From Ailanthus altissimus (lineage: Eukaryota > Streptophyta > Magnoliopsida > Sapindales > Simaroubaceae), in the NCBI GenBank assembly GCA_946807835.1, contig OX327699.1, forward strand, positions 23,238,014 to 23,302,013: DNA of 64,000 nucleotides. The letters are read 5' to 3'. Both the position numbers and the translations under genes were made by a program. The notes below the pieces were generated by a model that saw only the letters and a program-made list of their open reading frames with translations, searched no databases and was not told where the DNA came from. This document shows, piece by piece, positions 22,811-35,913 of this stretch (its first letter is position 1; every line of letters begins with the position of its first letter).

Positions 22811-24803
22811 ATGGCTTGGTTGATACGGCCTCTAATGCAATGGCCAAGATTCCATCACCATTGCTGTTACCGCGCTACACTCTATAATTTCCTCTCCTCA
22901 TTTCCACTATCAACAACAACAAAAGAAACGACCTCTATTTGTCTCCCTCTAACCCCGCCACCTTCCTCTCGCCGTAACGTCCATCACCGCTCACGCGGAC
23001 TCAGGCAGCCGAATGCTCCTCCACCGTCTGATTCCCAAGAAGATGATGAATCCGCCAGTGACTCCGATTCCGATGCAAAGAAAAGCCGCAACCAGAAGAA
23101 GCGCGAGGCCCGGCAAGCCGTCCGTTGGGGCATGCAGCTCGCCACTTTCTCCCCTCCTCAAATTAAACGCATTCTCAGGTACTCTTCAAAATTAAACTAT
23201 ACGTTTTATGAAATAACAATTCAACCTATAACGGTTTTTTGTTCTGTTTTGCGATTGGGATGGTAGAGTGGCCTCTCTCGACGAAGATGTGCTCGATGCT
23301 ATAATGCTAGTTAAGGTGATTCGATCCATATTTGTGTATCTTGTAAATCTTAGCTATTATGTTATATTGGTGTGGTGTTAATGTTATTTCAGTTGGTGGA
23401 AGATAAGGTGTTTGTTTTTTTGTCGCAGAGACTAGGGCCCGATGTTAGAGAAGGAAAGCGGAGGCAGTTTAATTATATAGGTAACAATATTTAATCACTG
23501 CAAAGTAATAATTCGTATCTTTGCAAGTTACTGTGCGCACTATCTTACTTACAAGGTGAAATTTGTGTTAGGAAAATTGCTGCGAGAAGGAGAGGTTGAG
23601 GCTGAATTGATAGAAGCTTTAATTCAGGCTACAAAAGTCGGGGATTCTAGTACTCTGCAGGCCTTAGCTAGATCAAAGACGCGAAACACTGAAGATGATG
23701 ATGAAGAGTCCATAGAAACTGAGGATGAGGAGGAAGACGTGGTATTATATTTTATAGTATTTTTTGTATATAAGTGATGATTAATAGTTATGAGGGTAGA
23801 ATAACCTATATTTTGCAAATGCTCTGGGAAATTTCTGATAGTTAGCCTAATGAGAAAGGATAAGGCCAGACCTTGTTTCCTGAAAACTTCACCAACTTTT
23901 AAAGTTATATGTATTTCTTGTGATGCATTCCATCTTACTTCTCAATGTTTTCAGGATTCACATGAGTATATCAATGTAGCAACTAGATGGTATGATGGCC
24001 TGATTAACAAAGACGTCAAAATCACCAATGAAATTTATTCAGTTCAGAGTGTTGATTTTGACCGTCAGGTAAGTGGAATGCTTCCTTTGCAAGTTTTAAT
24101 GCATTAATGAAAATATGTTGTTGTTTCCTATGAGGTCTCTCTGATTTGGCCTTTGGAGATGATAAAATCAATAGTTTATTAAATGAAAATAAGTTGTTTG
24201 GATCCCAAGAAATCCTTCAAACCATTAATTTATTTGAAAGCATGAGCTTGCTCACTGGACAATAATTTACTGATCAAGTTCTTCAATGCATGATTTTTTT
24301 TTCTGCTAGTTCCCAGAGCCTAGAAATATAGTGCAATTGAAACTTGAGTAACTGAAAACAGTTTAAGCCTCGCCAATTCTAGTAGTCATTGCCACTTGCA
24401 CCCTAGAATCAATTTGAAAAAAATTGCTCATATTACACATATAAACTATGCACTGCTGTAATTGATAGCATACAATAGTGTTCCTGTATGTTGTTCATTT
24501 AGCTTTCTTCTTCTTGTGACAGGAGTTGCGGAAACTTGTCAAGAGCGTTGTCACAATTCAAGAAAGCCAGACTATGGCCGAGGGAAATGAGTTAGAAGTA
24601 GATAAAACACTTATACGTGCCAGAAAGTCCCTTGCCCGTTTCCTTCGCACTATTGCGAAGCAGATGTCAGTGAATGAGATCTAATTACTTTTATTTTTGA
24701 CATTATTAATTTCTTCTAAGAAAAGTTAATATTTCTGATCATTTACAGGTCATCAACTCACAATACCGAGTCTCACCATTCATCAAGTTCATTATACTTG
24801 TAG
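22811..24803 (+). CDS. DarP/YjgA (DUF615) family protein, probably organellar
   Basis: Exons: 22811-23178, 23267-23315, 23429-23480, 23572-23738 (or -23741), 23955-24068 and 24523-24684, giving about 303 residues. An alternative 3' end uses a donor at 24666 and a last exon at 24749-24803 ending LYL-stop. The N-terminus is basic and hydroxyl-rich, an organelle-targeting look; an upstream in-frame ATG at 22736 exists but adds a poor sequence. Next comes an acidic linker, then KKREARQAVRWGMQLA, QIKRILRVASLDEDVLDAI, RQFNYIGKLLRE, RWYDGLINKD, RQELRKLV and RKSLARFLRTIAKQM. This follows the order of bacterial DarP (e.g. GRRRQLQLIGKMLR, then QQLRTLIRNA), which binds the 50S ribosomal subunit during assembly. 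A plastid or mitochondrial ribosome role is inferred. An added acidic loop (TEDDDEESIETEDEEED) splits the domain. Confidence 0.88.
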
Positions 24804-27800
24804 TAAAGTGTATCCGTTGATTCGCCTCTTATTGTGTGGGCCTGTAGTCTTTCTCTTGGCGGTACATTTAAGGCCTCATTTGAATTAACTTGCTAGGTTG
24901 GGCTATAGATGCTGCTCCAATTCCTTCTTTATAGGCTTGGGTTATTCGGTGGGCCTCAAAGCCTGGTCCAATCATTAGGCCTAGCTCATTCTGCCATGAT
25001 ATTTCTTGCACTTGTCCTTATTGTCCTCCAAATACAATCAAATCATTACTTCTCTACGGAGCTGGCAGACATTTTTTGGAAACTCTTCTTTGAGACATCT
25101 CAGTCACGAAATCTGGCTCGCCCTTCAGTGGCATTATGCTCATTCAATAATGTGAACTGAAGCAACTTTGAGCCTTTCTTTCTTTTGTCCAGACTCATCA
25201 TTTCAAAAGAGTGCTTGTCTTCTTCACAACGCAAGCAATGATAATGCATTAATTTGACAATCGTTCAATAATTAAATCATTTCGTATTTAGAAAAGAGAG
25301 ATAAAGAAACCCCCATTAGTTGGGGTGCTCTGTGGTTCACACTTTTAACATTAATACGTATGTAATGAAAGCTGGTCAAAAGGATAATAGAGAACGATAA
25401 GAAATGGGGCCAATAGATGAGATGAAGATAGTAACTGATTGATTTGTAATATAATAGAAACCTACAAAAAAAAAAAAAGTTTAATGAAGCAAATTTTGCA
25501 TGTCTGTCCAATCTAGGGTTGCCTTTTTGCATCAGCAGATGTGATTTAAAATTAGATAATAAGCATCAAGGTTGCTTAAAAATTGTTATCGCTTCCCCAT
25601 GATGGAAGATTACGGAAACAATGATGCCATCCGTTTATTTAATCAGCTGATGATAATATGATATCATGATTCTAGTAACTGACGTAAGAACCTACCTACA
25701 AAAATAAATTCGCGTAAACATGGGTGTCAATTGGTTTAACGCGTAGAATCTTTTAAATAGATTTAAAAGAACGGTAGAGGAGTTAGGTTTATATCTTTTT
25801 TACTAACCAAAAAAAAAAAAATCTGTGTAAATGTGAATAAAATCTGTCAAAAGGGCAGGTGATATTTGTTTTGACATTTCTTTTGTGATCACCAGTCCAA
25901 ACGCAGTGTTACATTAACACGAGTTATCACAGTCAAATCCAGTTATTAACATGATATTTTTCATGCTTCTATTTTTGAAATTCCTTTGTTGCCTTAAACT
26001 AATTTCAAGAAATCCGGCAGAATCTACAAGTTTGTCAAAAAAAATAAATTAGAGTCCAATCATCCCAGTCGGCTGGAAACCTGTTATTTTCCCACGAGTA
26101 ACGACGCCTTTTTTGGTGAAGAGGACAAAAACATTGTATAAGCACCAAGCCTAAGACCACAGTCCATTCAAAAGAAGGACCATTTTCTGATCTCCCGTAT
26201 AAATTTGAAAAGCAAGTTGTTCGCTAACCTGTTACTCACTCTTCTGCTTATTAGGAATAAAAATCTGATGTCTTTATGTCGTCCAATGTTATTAAGCCGT
26301 CTGTTTAGGTTCGTTTTATAAATATAAAACCAAAACCAGGCTGCCATTTTGACAAAACGACGTTAAGTGAGACTCTTGACTACTGCATGCGTTTCAAAGG
26401 AGAATTTTCTTTCTGGGTTTGCAAACACTAGCAGATATTTCTTCAAATGATCTCTGATGCGATGTCAAATAAAATGTCTGTGAAAACTGAAATAGGCCTA
26501 ACATGTATATTCCACTTGATTTTGAGACGTCAAGAATCAATTCTAATTTTACTGCTAAAAATATAAAGAAGTGATGCTTTTGGACTTCGTTTCTAAGATA
26601 ATTAAGGCTGCGGTCCCAGTTGACCCCACAAGAGACTCGTTTTTTGTGTGGGCGACAATTTAACAAAGGGATAGGATGAATTGAATATATTAAAGTAAGC
26701 TACAACTACAGCCTATGCAGCTGTTAAAAAAAAAAAAAGAAAGAAATTTCTTAAAGGATTATGAACTTCATGTTCACCCATGCTTTTTCCAGAGTGAAAT
26801 GGTGTTGTTGATTCCATATATTGTGATTTGGGATGTCAATAATTTTCTTAGTTATGGTTTTGTATAACTATTAATGTATCTTTTTAATTCATTTTTATTA
26901 CCTTTTCTTCCAATTTTACCTCTTTTATTACTTTAGTTGCATGATTCTTTTGAGGAATAAGACCCATTATATTCCCTTAACTATAAATATAAATATATAT
27001 ATATATATTAAATTTTAATGATTTATTTTCTTGTACGGCTAAGGTTTACCAATAACAAATAAATAAATAAGATATGAGTTTACTTCCTAAAAGCTAATTT
27101 TAAAATTAATTAGGATCGTTTAATCGAAAGGCTTACCCCTAATAAGATTTGAGCTCACTTATGAGCTTGAGAGATATTGATAATAACAAAAAGACAATGA
27201 AGGAAGAAGCCGTGAAGATAAGTTTTGCGCAGTCCGGGACAAGGGAATTATGGGAGCTAGTTTGGTTTTTGCATCTATGACTATGAAAAAACAAGAAATG
27301 TGATGTTTACGAAACTAACTTTTTTGTCTCCGTATTAATTTGGACTTCAGCCAAGCTGATCGAACCTACACTTTAAAAGAGATTTGAAGAGAGCGGAAGG
27401 CAAACAAGTTAATTAAAGATTTAACTGTTCATTATTAAGTAATGTAAATATAGTGTAAAGAGTTCATAAACTACATATATTTTTATATTAATATGATATT
27501 GTTCATTTTAAGTCTAAACTCTTATAATTATATTTTTAAATTTTATTTAAAAAACTTCATACTAACGAAAATATAATTTATTCTTTATATATTTACAATC
27601 TTTTTTATTTTTTTTGAATGTAAAACTTTATTTATTTCTTTAACACATAAAACATTCTTAACTTTCTTATTATCATTACCTAACTTTGTCATACTTGTGT
27701 AACAAATTATTAGTGTTAATAAGCTTCTTTAAGAACTATATAGCAAAATTTAGTTGATGATTTAGAAATGGAAAGTGACAAACGAACTTCCTTCTTTAAA

Positions 27801-28430
27801 TTAAGATGAAGTACTCTAAAGAACCATTAATTCAGATCCTCATGCTTGCATATGGCTGTCAATTGCTTGCCGAGAAGATATTATTTGATCATCCAATGGT
27901 ACTTCGGTGACTACAAAAGAAGTGCAATAAATTATCTTCTCCTTACAAGGGTTAGTTCATATGAATCAATCCAACAGAGAACCATGCACATGCATGCAGC
28001 AGTTTCAATTCGAATCAGTGCAATTAATCTTTCAACGCTGCCGCGGAACAAATTAACGCATTCGCCACGGCAACTTAATTGACAAGATCAAACTGGGTGT
28101 GGGACTAAGTTCAAAGATTAGTGGTCATGCTGCATGTCATTTTAATCCATTTGCGTTAAACATTTGGTTTTGGTTTTGGTTTTGAATATAATAAATGGTT
28201 TGCTTTATTAATTACTACAAATGATGAAGCTGACCCCATGGCCAATAAGATGAGAAGTACATCGATTGCTTTTGACTCTCGTTGAGATGACCACGCGGTT
28301 CATGCATGCATTCACCAACCGATGGTGTGCTAAGTTAGCAAACATGCAGAATTGAAACTTAACCAGTCCAGTCCAACGTGGTGGCTAAATGACAAATTTA
28401 AACCCACCATTTTTTTTCTTTATTTATCAT
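24804..28430. other. Intergenic, no gene seen
   Basis: Contains the 3' UTR of the DarP-like gene, several poly(A) runs and a (TA)n stretch at about 26993-27010. Open frames such as 24909-25160 and 27846-28082 have no domain, splice context or homologue I know. Confidence 0.5.
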
Positions 28431-28433
28431 TTT

Positions 28434-29770
28434 GAGAAATTTTCAAAAATAACCCTATTTTTATACCTTTTTCAGCCACAAATGATAGAATAATCTTTTG
28501 TAGTAAAAGAATAAATAATTGAACAATTATACTCCTAACTTATATTTTATATATCTACTAAAAGTTTTGAATTATCTTTAAAAAATATTCTAAAATTAAA
28601 TATAATAATAATTAGATTGTGAGTAAAATCAGTGAAATATTAATAGATTGTGTTGCGGTGAAGTTGTAAAAAGAAATAAGATAAATAAAAATAAAAATTT
28701 GAAAAAAATCAAAAAAACCTAAAAATTTTAAGAACTATTTCTCATGCACGAAAAAAGGTCATGCGAATGGTTTTTTAATAACTCTTTTATATTTTTAAAT
28801 TATTTATAATTTATTGTATAATATATATTATTTTATTAAAAAATAATTTTTTAATAAAAAATTGAAATGGCAATTTAATAAATAATATTAAATTAATTAT
28901 TATATATTTAATAATATTTTATTATGAAATTTAATAAAATAAATAGTTTATAATTTAGTTATTTAACTACTAAATTAAAATAAATAAACTAAAAAATAAA
29001 TTAATCAATTATAGTTTAAATATTTATTATTTTATTTATTTATTTGTTATAATTAAAAAATATAAGAAATATAGAAAAAATTATTATTTCTTGTGCACGT
29101 GTTTCATAGAGTGCCCTATTAGATGCACCAGATTGCCGCATGAGGCTTCCACGCGCAAAAATTAAATATTTATTTATTTAATATTTTTTGTATGTTTAAT
29201 ACAAATTATTTAAATAATTTAATTATAATATATTTATTTAATTTAACTAAATAATGAAATATTATTAAAATAAATAAGAACAAATAAAATAATTTACATA
29301 ATTTATTTATTAGTACTTATTACATGACCATTTCAATTTTTTAGTTAAATAATTATTTTTTAATAAAATAATACTTATTAAAATAAGTAATAAATAAATA
29401 ATTAAAAAATAAAAGAAAATCTTTTTTAAAAATGACTGCGCATTCATTTCTTTGTGCAAAATTTTTCTTTGATCTATTAGTTTTTAGTTTTTCAAATTTC
29501 TCTAATTTTTTTAGATTTTATTCCCGTTCACTTTATTTTTCTTTATAACTTCACCACAATACAATCTATCCATCTTTCATTTATCTTACTTACAATCTAA
29601 TTATTTTTACAAACCAATTTTAAGGTATTTTTAAAGAGAGTTTGAAATTTTTGGTAAAGATAAAATATATAAGTTAAGGTTATAATTGTCCAATTATCTT
29701 TTTTTACTGTAAAAAAATTTGACTATTCATTTATGGTTAAAAAAAATTAAAAATAGGAACCATTTCTAAA
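28434..29770. mobile_element. AT-rich foldback element, copy 1 (about 1.3 kb)
   Basis: The two halves are long imperfect inverted repeats. Left-half blocks such as AATTGAACAATTATAC, TTAGATTGTGAGTAA and GATTGTGTTGCGGTGAAGTT reappear inverted in the right half (AATTGGACAATTATAACC, TTAGATTGTAAGTAAG, GATTGTATTGTGGTGAAGTT on the minus strand). The arms run at least 300 bases, then pass into ATTTAATAAAT-type sequence. The centre (29090-29160) is GC-richer and contains CCCTATTAGATGCACC and CCGCATGAGGCTTCCACGCG. No coding capacity. Related copies lie at 45.2 and 47.3 kb. Confidence 0.75.
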
Positions 29771-31560
29771 AAAAACCCAATAATTTGTGGGTTCCTGATG
29801 TTCTTTTCCAGAAAAATTTAGTTCATCTAATTCTCACCAAAAGGAGATTTTGTTGTGGAAATTTCTGACATTTCAATGGCAGATCTATCATGAAATCAAG
29901 AATGGCCTTGAGTGGTTGTTTTCAGGTACCTAATTCTTAGAAACTAACTATTCAATTTTATTTTTTATTTTTTATTTTTTTTAAAAAAAAAAAAGAGGAA
30001 GCAGTTCTCTGAATTCTCGGATTCTCCGACAGTTGGAAGTTGAAGCTACTTTAAAACTGTCTCTCTGATGATCCACACAATTGACCCTATCAATCTTGGT
30101 TGGTTGGCTGAATTGCAACATGTGCTATTGTTAATTTCCAGCAACGCTAGCACTTATCGGTCCATCAGAATAATTTTCCTCCCGAAATTGACCTTCTGAG
30201 AAACACAACGTCTATTTAACTATATTTGTTGCTAACCAAAAATGACTCTTTCGAGCTCGATCGAGAAAAAGGTGAAAAAAAAAAAAATTGGCGCTTGCAG
30301 CCTCAATTGACACAGTTTTAATTTATTCAAATTTTTTAGTGTGCTTATTGCTTCCACTATTCGGCAACATTATTAAAAAAGCCATTTGTGAATTATCCAC
30401 TACATAATTAAATAATCCCATAGTTTCAAGAATTAAAACCATCAAATTCACATTCTTAGCATAGGTTATTTATATCAAGGTTTAATATATATCAATGTTA
30501 TAACTCAAATAATAGAACAGTTAATCCATGCACTCAATTTGACTGATTATACATGCAGCAATATTGCTATGTATTTTTGGTTGTGTATTTTCTTGTTCAT
30601 AAACAAGGCACATGTAGTCCATTAAACAAAACAAGAATCATTTATAGCTGGGTTTGATGAACGAGAAAGAAGACTAGAATGAGAATCCAACTCAAGCACG
30701 CAATAGCGATTTCCCTTTCATGGAGTTTTCAGCAATTAATTTTATCAATCAAATTATATCATAACGATTCATAATTAAAAAATATTAAAATAAACAAATG
30801 TGTAATTAGCCTTAATTTATATGGTACTTATTTTCTTCTTTAAATTTATTGAGGAAACGGCCACGAATTCGATATATAAAGCAATGCTTTACATGATTTA
30901 TAAGCAAAAGGTAGGTATCTTCAAACTTATGTATGATTGACAAGCATCTTTTAAATTTTAAAAAAAAAATTGATAATGAGTCAAGGACTTGTGATTTTGT
31001 GAAATATGACGTTAAAAATCAAAACAAATGTATTTTCTTGTAATGCTGCACATTAATTAATTTGTAAAGTTATGCTAATTTCTTTTAAGAGAATCATAAT
31101 GGCTTAGAGAGCCCAATTTATGTTTTACAAAAGAAATATTTGCTTATAATTATAGTACGTCTCCTCTTGGTTAGACCTAATTACATCCATCGAGCCATAT
31201 GATTTGCAAATTGCTAAAGAAGACAAACAAGTTTCGACTACTGGGTACAATATTTATTCTTTCCTTTTCATTTTATTGAAAGAACAATATTTTATTGAAA
31301 GAACAATCGCCCAAATCTAACCCTCTTCAAAAAAACGAAAGAAAATTAAATTCCCAAACCAACCTTTTCGTGCTAAATCCATTTTATTAAAATTAATATA
31401 AATTAAATTTTAAAAGAAATTTGTATGTATTTGAAATTGACATTATATTATATATTATGTTTCTACACTCGATCCACTGCAAGTTGTGTATTTTTTTTTT
31501 TTTTTTGAGTAGGGCCTCCCACACCCCAGGCGTAAGCCCAATTGCAATGGCGGCACAACA
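29771..31560. other. Intergenic, TLP1 upstream region
   Basis: No gene seen. A small direct repeat TTTATTGAAAGAACAAT occurs twice at 31272-31307. The stretch is otherwise AT-rich with homopolymer runs. Confidence 0.5.
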
Positions 31561-31580
31561 CAACACATCCATTTTTCGCT

Positions 31581-31588
31581 TATAAATA
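31581..31588 (+). promoter_or_regulatory. TATA box of TLP1
   Basis: TATAAATA about 210 bases before the ATG. The intervening leader is very CT-rich (CTTCTT repeats at 31708-31750), common for plant 5' UTRs. Confidence 0.6.
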
Positions 31589-31792
31589 CACCCCTCTCTA
31601 ATCACATTTTTAGAATCTCAATCTAATTCTACCTCTAGAAGAAGAAGAGCTTGGGGATTGTTCAGATCATCCACCAAACTCGTTAACAAATAACATTTTC
31701 TCCTCATCTTCTTCTTCTTCTTCTTCTTTCTCTTTATTTTTCTTTTCTTTTTTTTTTCATTTCCAAACCATTATCATTCGAAAGCAGCTTCA

Positions 31793-33669
31793 ATGTCTCA
31801 ACTAACATTTTATATCTGTCTTGTATTCATTTCTGGTGTCACTTCCACAACTTTCACAATAGTGAATAACTGTGACCACACTGTGTGGCCGGGCATTCTC
31901 TCAAACGCGGACTCACCAGCGCTATCCACCACCGGCTTCGCCCTCCAAAAGGGAGAGATCAAGTCCCTCACCGCTCCCACTTCATGGGGTGGCCGCATGT
32001 GGGGCCGCACCCTTTGCTCCCAGGACTCCGCCGGTAAATTTACCTGCGTCACGGGTGATTGCGGTGGAAAGCTCGAGTGCGCCGGAAGCGGCGCCACCCC
32101 GCCCGCCACTCTGGCGGAGTTCAAGCTCGATGGTTATGGTGGCCAGGATTTTTATGATGTAAGTTTAGTCGATGGGTACAACCTTCCCATGCTTGTGGTT
32201 CCTCAGGGTGGCGCTGGGCAGAATTGTACAAGCACGGGCTGCGTGGTGGACTTGAACGGCGCGTGTCCTTCGGAGCTCAAGGTTATGAGTGTTGATGGCA
32301 GAGAAGGCGTGGCTTGTAAGAGCGCGTGCGAAGCGTTTCGACAGCCACAGTACTGTTGTAATGGTGCGTACAGTACTCCGGATACATGCAAGCCCTCTAC
32401 CTACGCTCAAATGTTCAAGAGCGCGTGTCCTCACGCGTACAGCTACGCCTACGATGATAAAACCAGCACGTTCACCTGCGGTTCTGGGCCTGACTACACC
32501 ATCACCTTCTGTCCTTCGCCCAACACCAGGTAATTTAATTGTTCCACTCTATTTACCATGTGTGTTAAATCTTCTTCCATTGACTTTTACCTCAAAAGTT
32601 AGTTTCGTCCGTTGCAAAAAGTAAATAAGAGCTGTAAATCCGAACGTTGGGAATCACTAGGGCTCAACTTTTTACGTTGCGGCCAGACAAAGAATATCTT
32701 ATTTTATTTGTCATTAACGAGGATCCATTTAGTGCTCTGTGGCTCTATGCCGACATGACAAGAGCGATGCATGGGCACATTTCTTGGGCATCCACCTCAT
32801 TCATGTGCTATATAACGTCAACTTTGAAATTCGTAATGATTTTCAGGTCAAAACCTACCCTTGGGCCCTTGGGCCCTTAGGCCCTTATCAACTTATATCT
32901 TATCCAATTGAGATCTTACCAAAAAAAAATGCTTAGAACGTGGCATAATCCACATGAACATAAACGTAGAATTGTGTAGAAGGAAAGGTAATTTAGTCTT
33001 CTGAACTACAAGTGGGTCAGTCTCTTTGCATTGAAAAAGTTAGGGTGCCCCTACCCCTTAGGCCCTTTATCAACTTATCTTTTATCCAATTGAATTTTTT
33101 TTAAAAAAGGCTTAGAACGTGGCATAAACCACATGAACATAAACGTAGAATTCTGTAGAAGGGTAATTTAGTCTTCTTAACTACTAGTGGGTCACGTCTA
33201 GGCAATTCACGAATTCCTAGACGCTACAGTCTGTAAAGTCCCTCGGCTCACTCGAATATCTTATGACAGTGTAACGGCCAGTTTCAGGAGCTGCATCACA
33301 ATTCAATCCTTAAAAGACACGTCAACGGTTATTTTTGTTCTTTAATCATAATCTCCGAGTCCTAACGGTCACAATTCGATCCCTAAAAGACATGTTAACG
33401 GTTATTTTTGTTCTTTAATCATAATCTCCAGACTCCTAACAGTCACTTTTTGTTGTTTTTGCAGCCAGAAATCCTCACAGGGTAAAAACGGTGGAAGCAA
33501 TACAACCAACAACACTCGCCTGATCGACAACACGATGGTGTACGAAGGTGCTTTGGACCAAAGCGGTGCATCACCGTTCTCGTGTACCCACGTGTTGGGA
33601 TCACATGGCATTGCGGGTATAATAGTCAGCGTCACATTGGCAATTTGGAGGCTCTGGCAGCTCTTCTAA
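31793..33669 (+). CDS. Thaumatin-like protein with hydrophobic C-terminal tail (TLP1)
   Basis: Exons 31793-32529 and 33465-33669 give 313 residues. A signal peptide (about 1-18) is followed by a full thaumatin domain starting TFTIVNNCDHTVWPG. All 16 domain cysteines are present, as are the family signature around GKFTCVTGDCGG and the acidic-cleft residues (WGRT, AEF, FYDVSLVDG). After the domain comes a Ser/Asn/Thr-rich linker, then GIAGIIVSVTLAIW near the end, suggesting a membrane or GPI anchor. PR-5-type proteins act in defence or bind wall glucans; which applies here is not shown. One N-glycosylation site (NCT) is visible. Unlike TLP2 there is no intron in the signal-peptide region; the single intron sits at the same place as the last TLP2 intron. 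It is coding-GC-rich compared with its AT-rich flanks. Confidence 0.95.
32850..33445 (+). repeat. Two tandem duplications inside the TLP1 intron
   Basis: First pair: blocks containing GGCCCTTATCAACTTAT, GCTTAGAACGTGGCATAA and CATGAACATAAACGTAGAAT occur at about 32880-33020 and 33060-33195, spacing about 180. Second pair: an 80-odd-base unit with GGTTATTTTTGTTCTTTAAT and CATAATCTCC occurs at about 33290-33365 and 33370-33445. Both lengthen the intron without touching its borders. Confidence 0.85.
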
Positions 33670-35160
33670 CTTCTTCGATCATTCGCTCTAACTTCTTAAT
33701 CAACACGGGTAGGCCCGTAAACTTCCCCCAAAAAAAAACACATCATCTAGCTGTCGCCCAAAACGGGGAGGCTGTCGTTTCGAGTGTGGACCCTCTGCCT
33801 TTTTTGTTGTCACTAAATCCTTTTTCGTGCATGGGGCCGTGTGACCTTATTTGTGGGTCCCAGATTTGGCCCCAGTGACGTGGATTACAGTCATGATGGA
33901 AAAAGCTCACCCGTTTGATTGATGCCTGCTACTTGTTTTTTAGCTCTAAAATGAAAAAAAAAAAAAAGTAGTACGGACATTGACAATTCATATTGAAGGG
34001 GCACAGATTAGAGGTTGAAAAGCAAAATTAGAGCTCTTAATTAAGTTTTAGAAATAGGATTAATATTTGTTTTATTTGGGAGTTGAATTTTAAATATTAT
34101 ACGAGGGGATGGGATTCATTTGTTGGTTTTCAGAATGTATCGCTATTATTAGTATTATTATATGTAACCACCACCACCACCACATTCGGTGCCAATAAAT
34201 TTAAAAAATTTATATTTAAATTATTGATTATTATCATTATTGTCTTTTTATATTAGCTGGTCTTTTTTGTCGATATTATTCCATGTTGTATTCATCTGTT
34301 AATGGAATTTGGCAAAGCATATGAAAAATAATTATTAGAAGAAAAAAAGTAGTAGTAATGCAAACGTATAATATTAATTATTTGCACAGTGTTAAAGGCG
34401 TGGATGGTGATGCTTGTGATGACACTAATAAACAGCTAGAGGGAACCAAGTGGAGTACTATTAATCCTCCCAATCTGCACATTAAGGACTAGATGTTGGT
34501 TGGATTTCTCTATCATTTTAGGTATATTATCTGAAATCGTTCTTCGGCACGCTAGCTTAAGTTATTTAAAACAAACAAATCCGACTTGCAAAATTAATGC
34601 GAGACTTTCAACGTAGTTTGAGTCGGTGTAAAACTCTTGGTGGAATTGAAGTGTTATCACACCTACAAGTTTGATGAAGATTGAAGTTCAATAGGGGGTA
34701 GGGAGGTAGTAATTCCATGTCGACGACTGGCTATGAAAATGAAACTCAATGTGTTTAGTTTTTGTGGTGTCAGGCCCTCCCTCACTCACGCGATGAGATG
34801 AGTTAAGTCTCATGCGATATTTTGGCACTTTGAAGTTTGATCCCTTCCCCTCGCATATCCTGCTCCCATTTGCAAATCCCCTGTTTATCACGCCGGCAGC
34901 TTTTTATTATGCAATTCGGCATTAGTATTTTCATCGTTAATAACTATTGAATAAACAAAATTGATCACCAATTTTAATATTTTTTTAACCAAAATAAAAT
35001 TATTACGTAAGTTATATGTTATTTTAAATAGTTATTATGATTTTTTTTCTTTAAATTACATTTACACAACATTAATATTAATTTATTTTAAATAAGTTCT
35101 TAAAATAATCGTATAGTTAAAATAAATTGTTACTATATATTTTCTTTTATAAAATTTTTA
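33670..35160. other. Intergenic, TLP1 3' side
   Basis: No gene seen. Poly(A) and CCACCA runs near 34170. No domain-bearing frame. Confidence 0.5.
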
Positions 35161-35864
35161 TGTTTATTCTCCCTAAATTTTGAATCAAACCTTAAACTTA
35201 AAAATTAGGTCCATCTTTTATAGAAAGTTTAGTCAAAATATGAAGTAAATGCATCTACTAGATTAAGAAAATGTTGTTCCCAAAATTAATAAATTTATTA
35301 GGGAATAATTATCCCTTAAATTAAGAATTATTATCCTCTTAATTATAAATTTTACGAGAAGATTGATGACACGCTTAAAAAAAACTCATCTACCACACTT
35401 ATAAAATGAGACATTTTCAATAAATGAAATGAGACTTTTATCTTTAAGCAAAAAATATTTTCTCTACAAACAATATATTTCCTTTTTTTTTTTGTAATGA
35501 CTATGTGCTTTCTTGTAAATATCTTGATAAACAATGCATGCGAGTGAGCCTAAATTTCAAGAAAGTGAATGTATGCCCGAATTGGGCTAATATATTTATG
35601 TTATTTTTTCTTTTTCTTTATTTATTTTTTATCTCTAAAAGGCGTTTCTGCAAATAAATAAATTTTCTTCGTTGACTCGAAAGTTTATTAAATTTTTTGA
35701 TCTAATAATTTTTACTATTCTCACAAATTTTTTTTTTGGAGTGAATTTGTAATAGAGTAATTTTTTCTATAAAAAAAAACGATGAGACTAAAATAAAAAA
35801 AAGAGTTGTCCAAAAATCAAGTCAAAGAGACTTAGATATAAAAAATATACGCACTCATTTATTG

Positions 35865-35868
<4 letters not shown>

Positions 35869-35909
<41 letters not shown>

Positions 35910-35913
35910 ATGT
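35869..35913. repeat. (TA)n(TG)n microsatellite
   Basis: About 16 TA units followed by TG units, inside the LTR-flanked element. Confidence 0.95.

Noticed and set aside
27846..28082. 78-codon frame
   Set aside because: No recognisable protein and no promoter, splice or polyadenylation context.
31810..32624. Several frames of 62-111 codons on both strands over TLP1
   Set aside because: Shadows of the GC-rich thaumatin exon; the true frame has signal peptide, 16 cysteines and splice sites.
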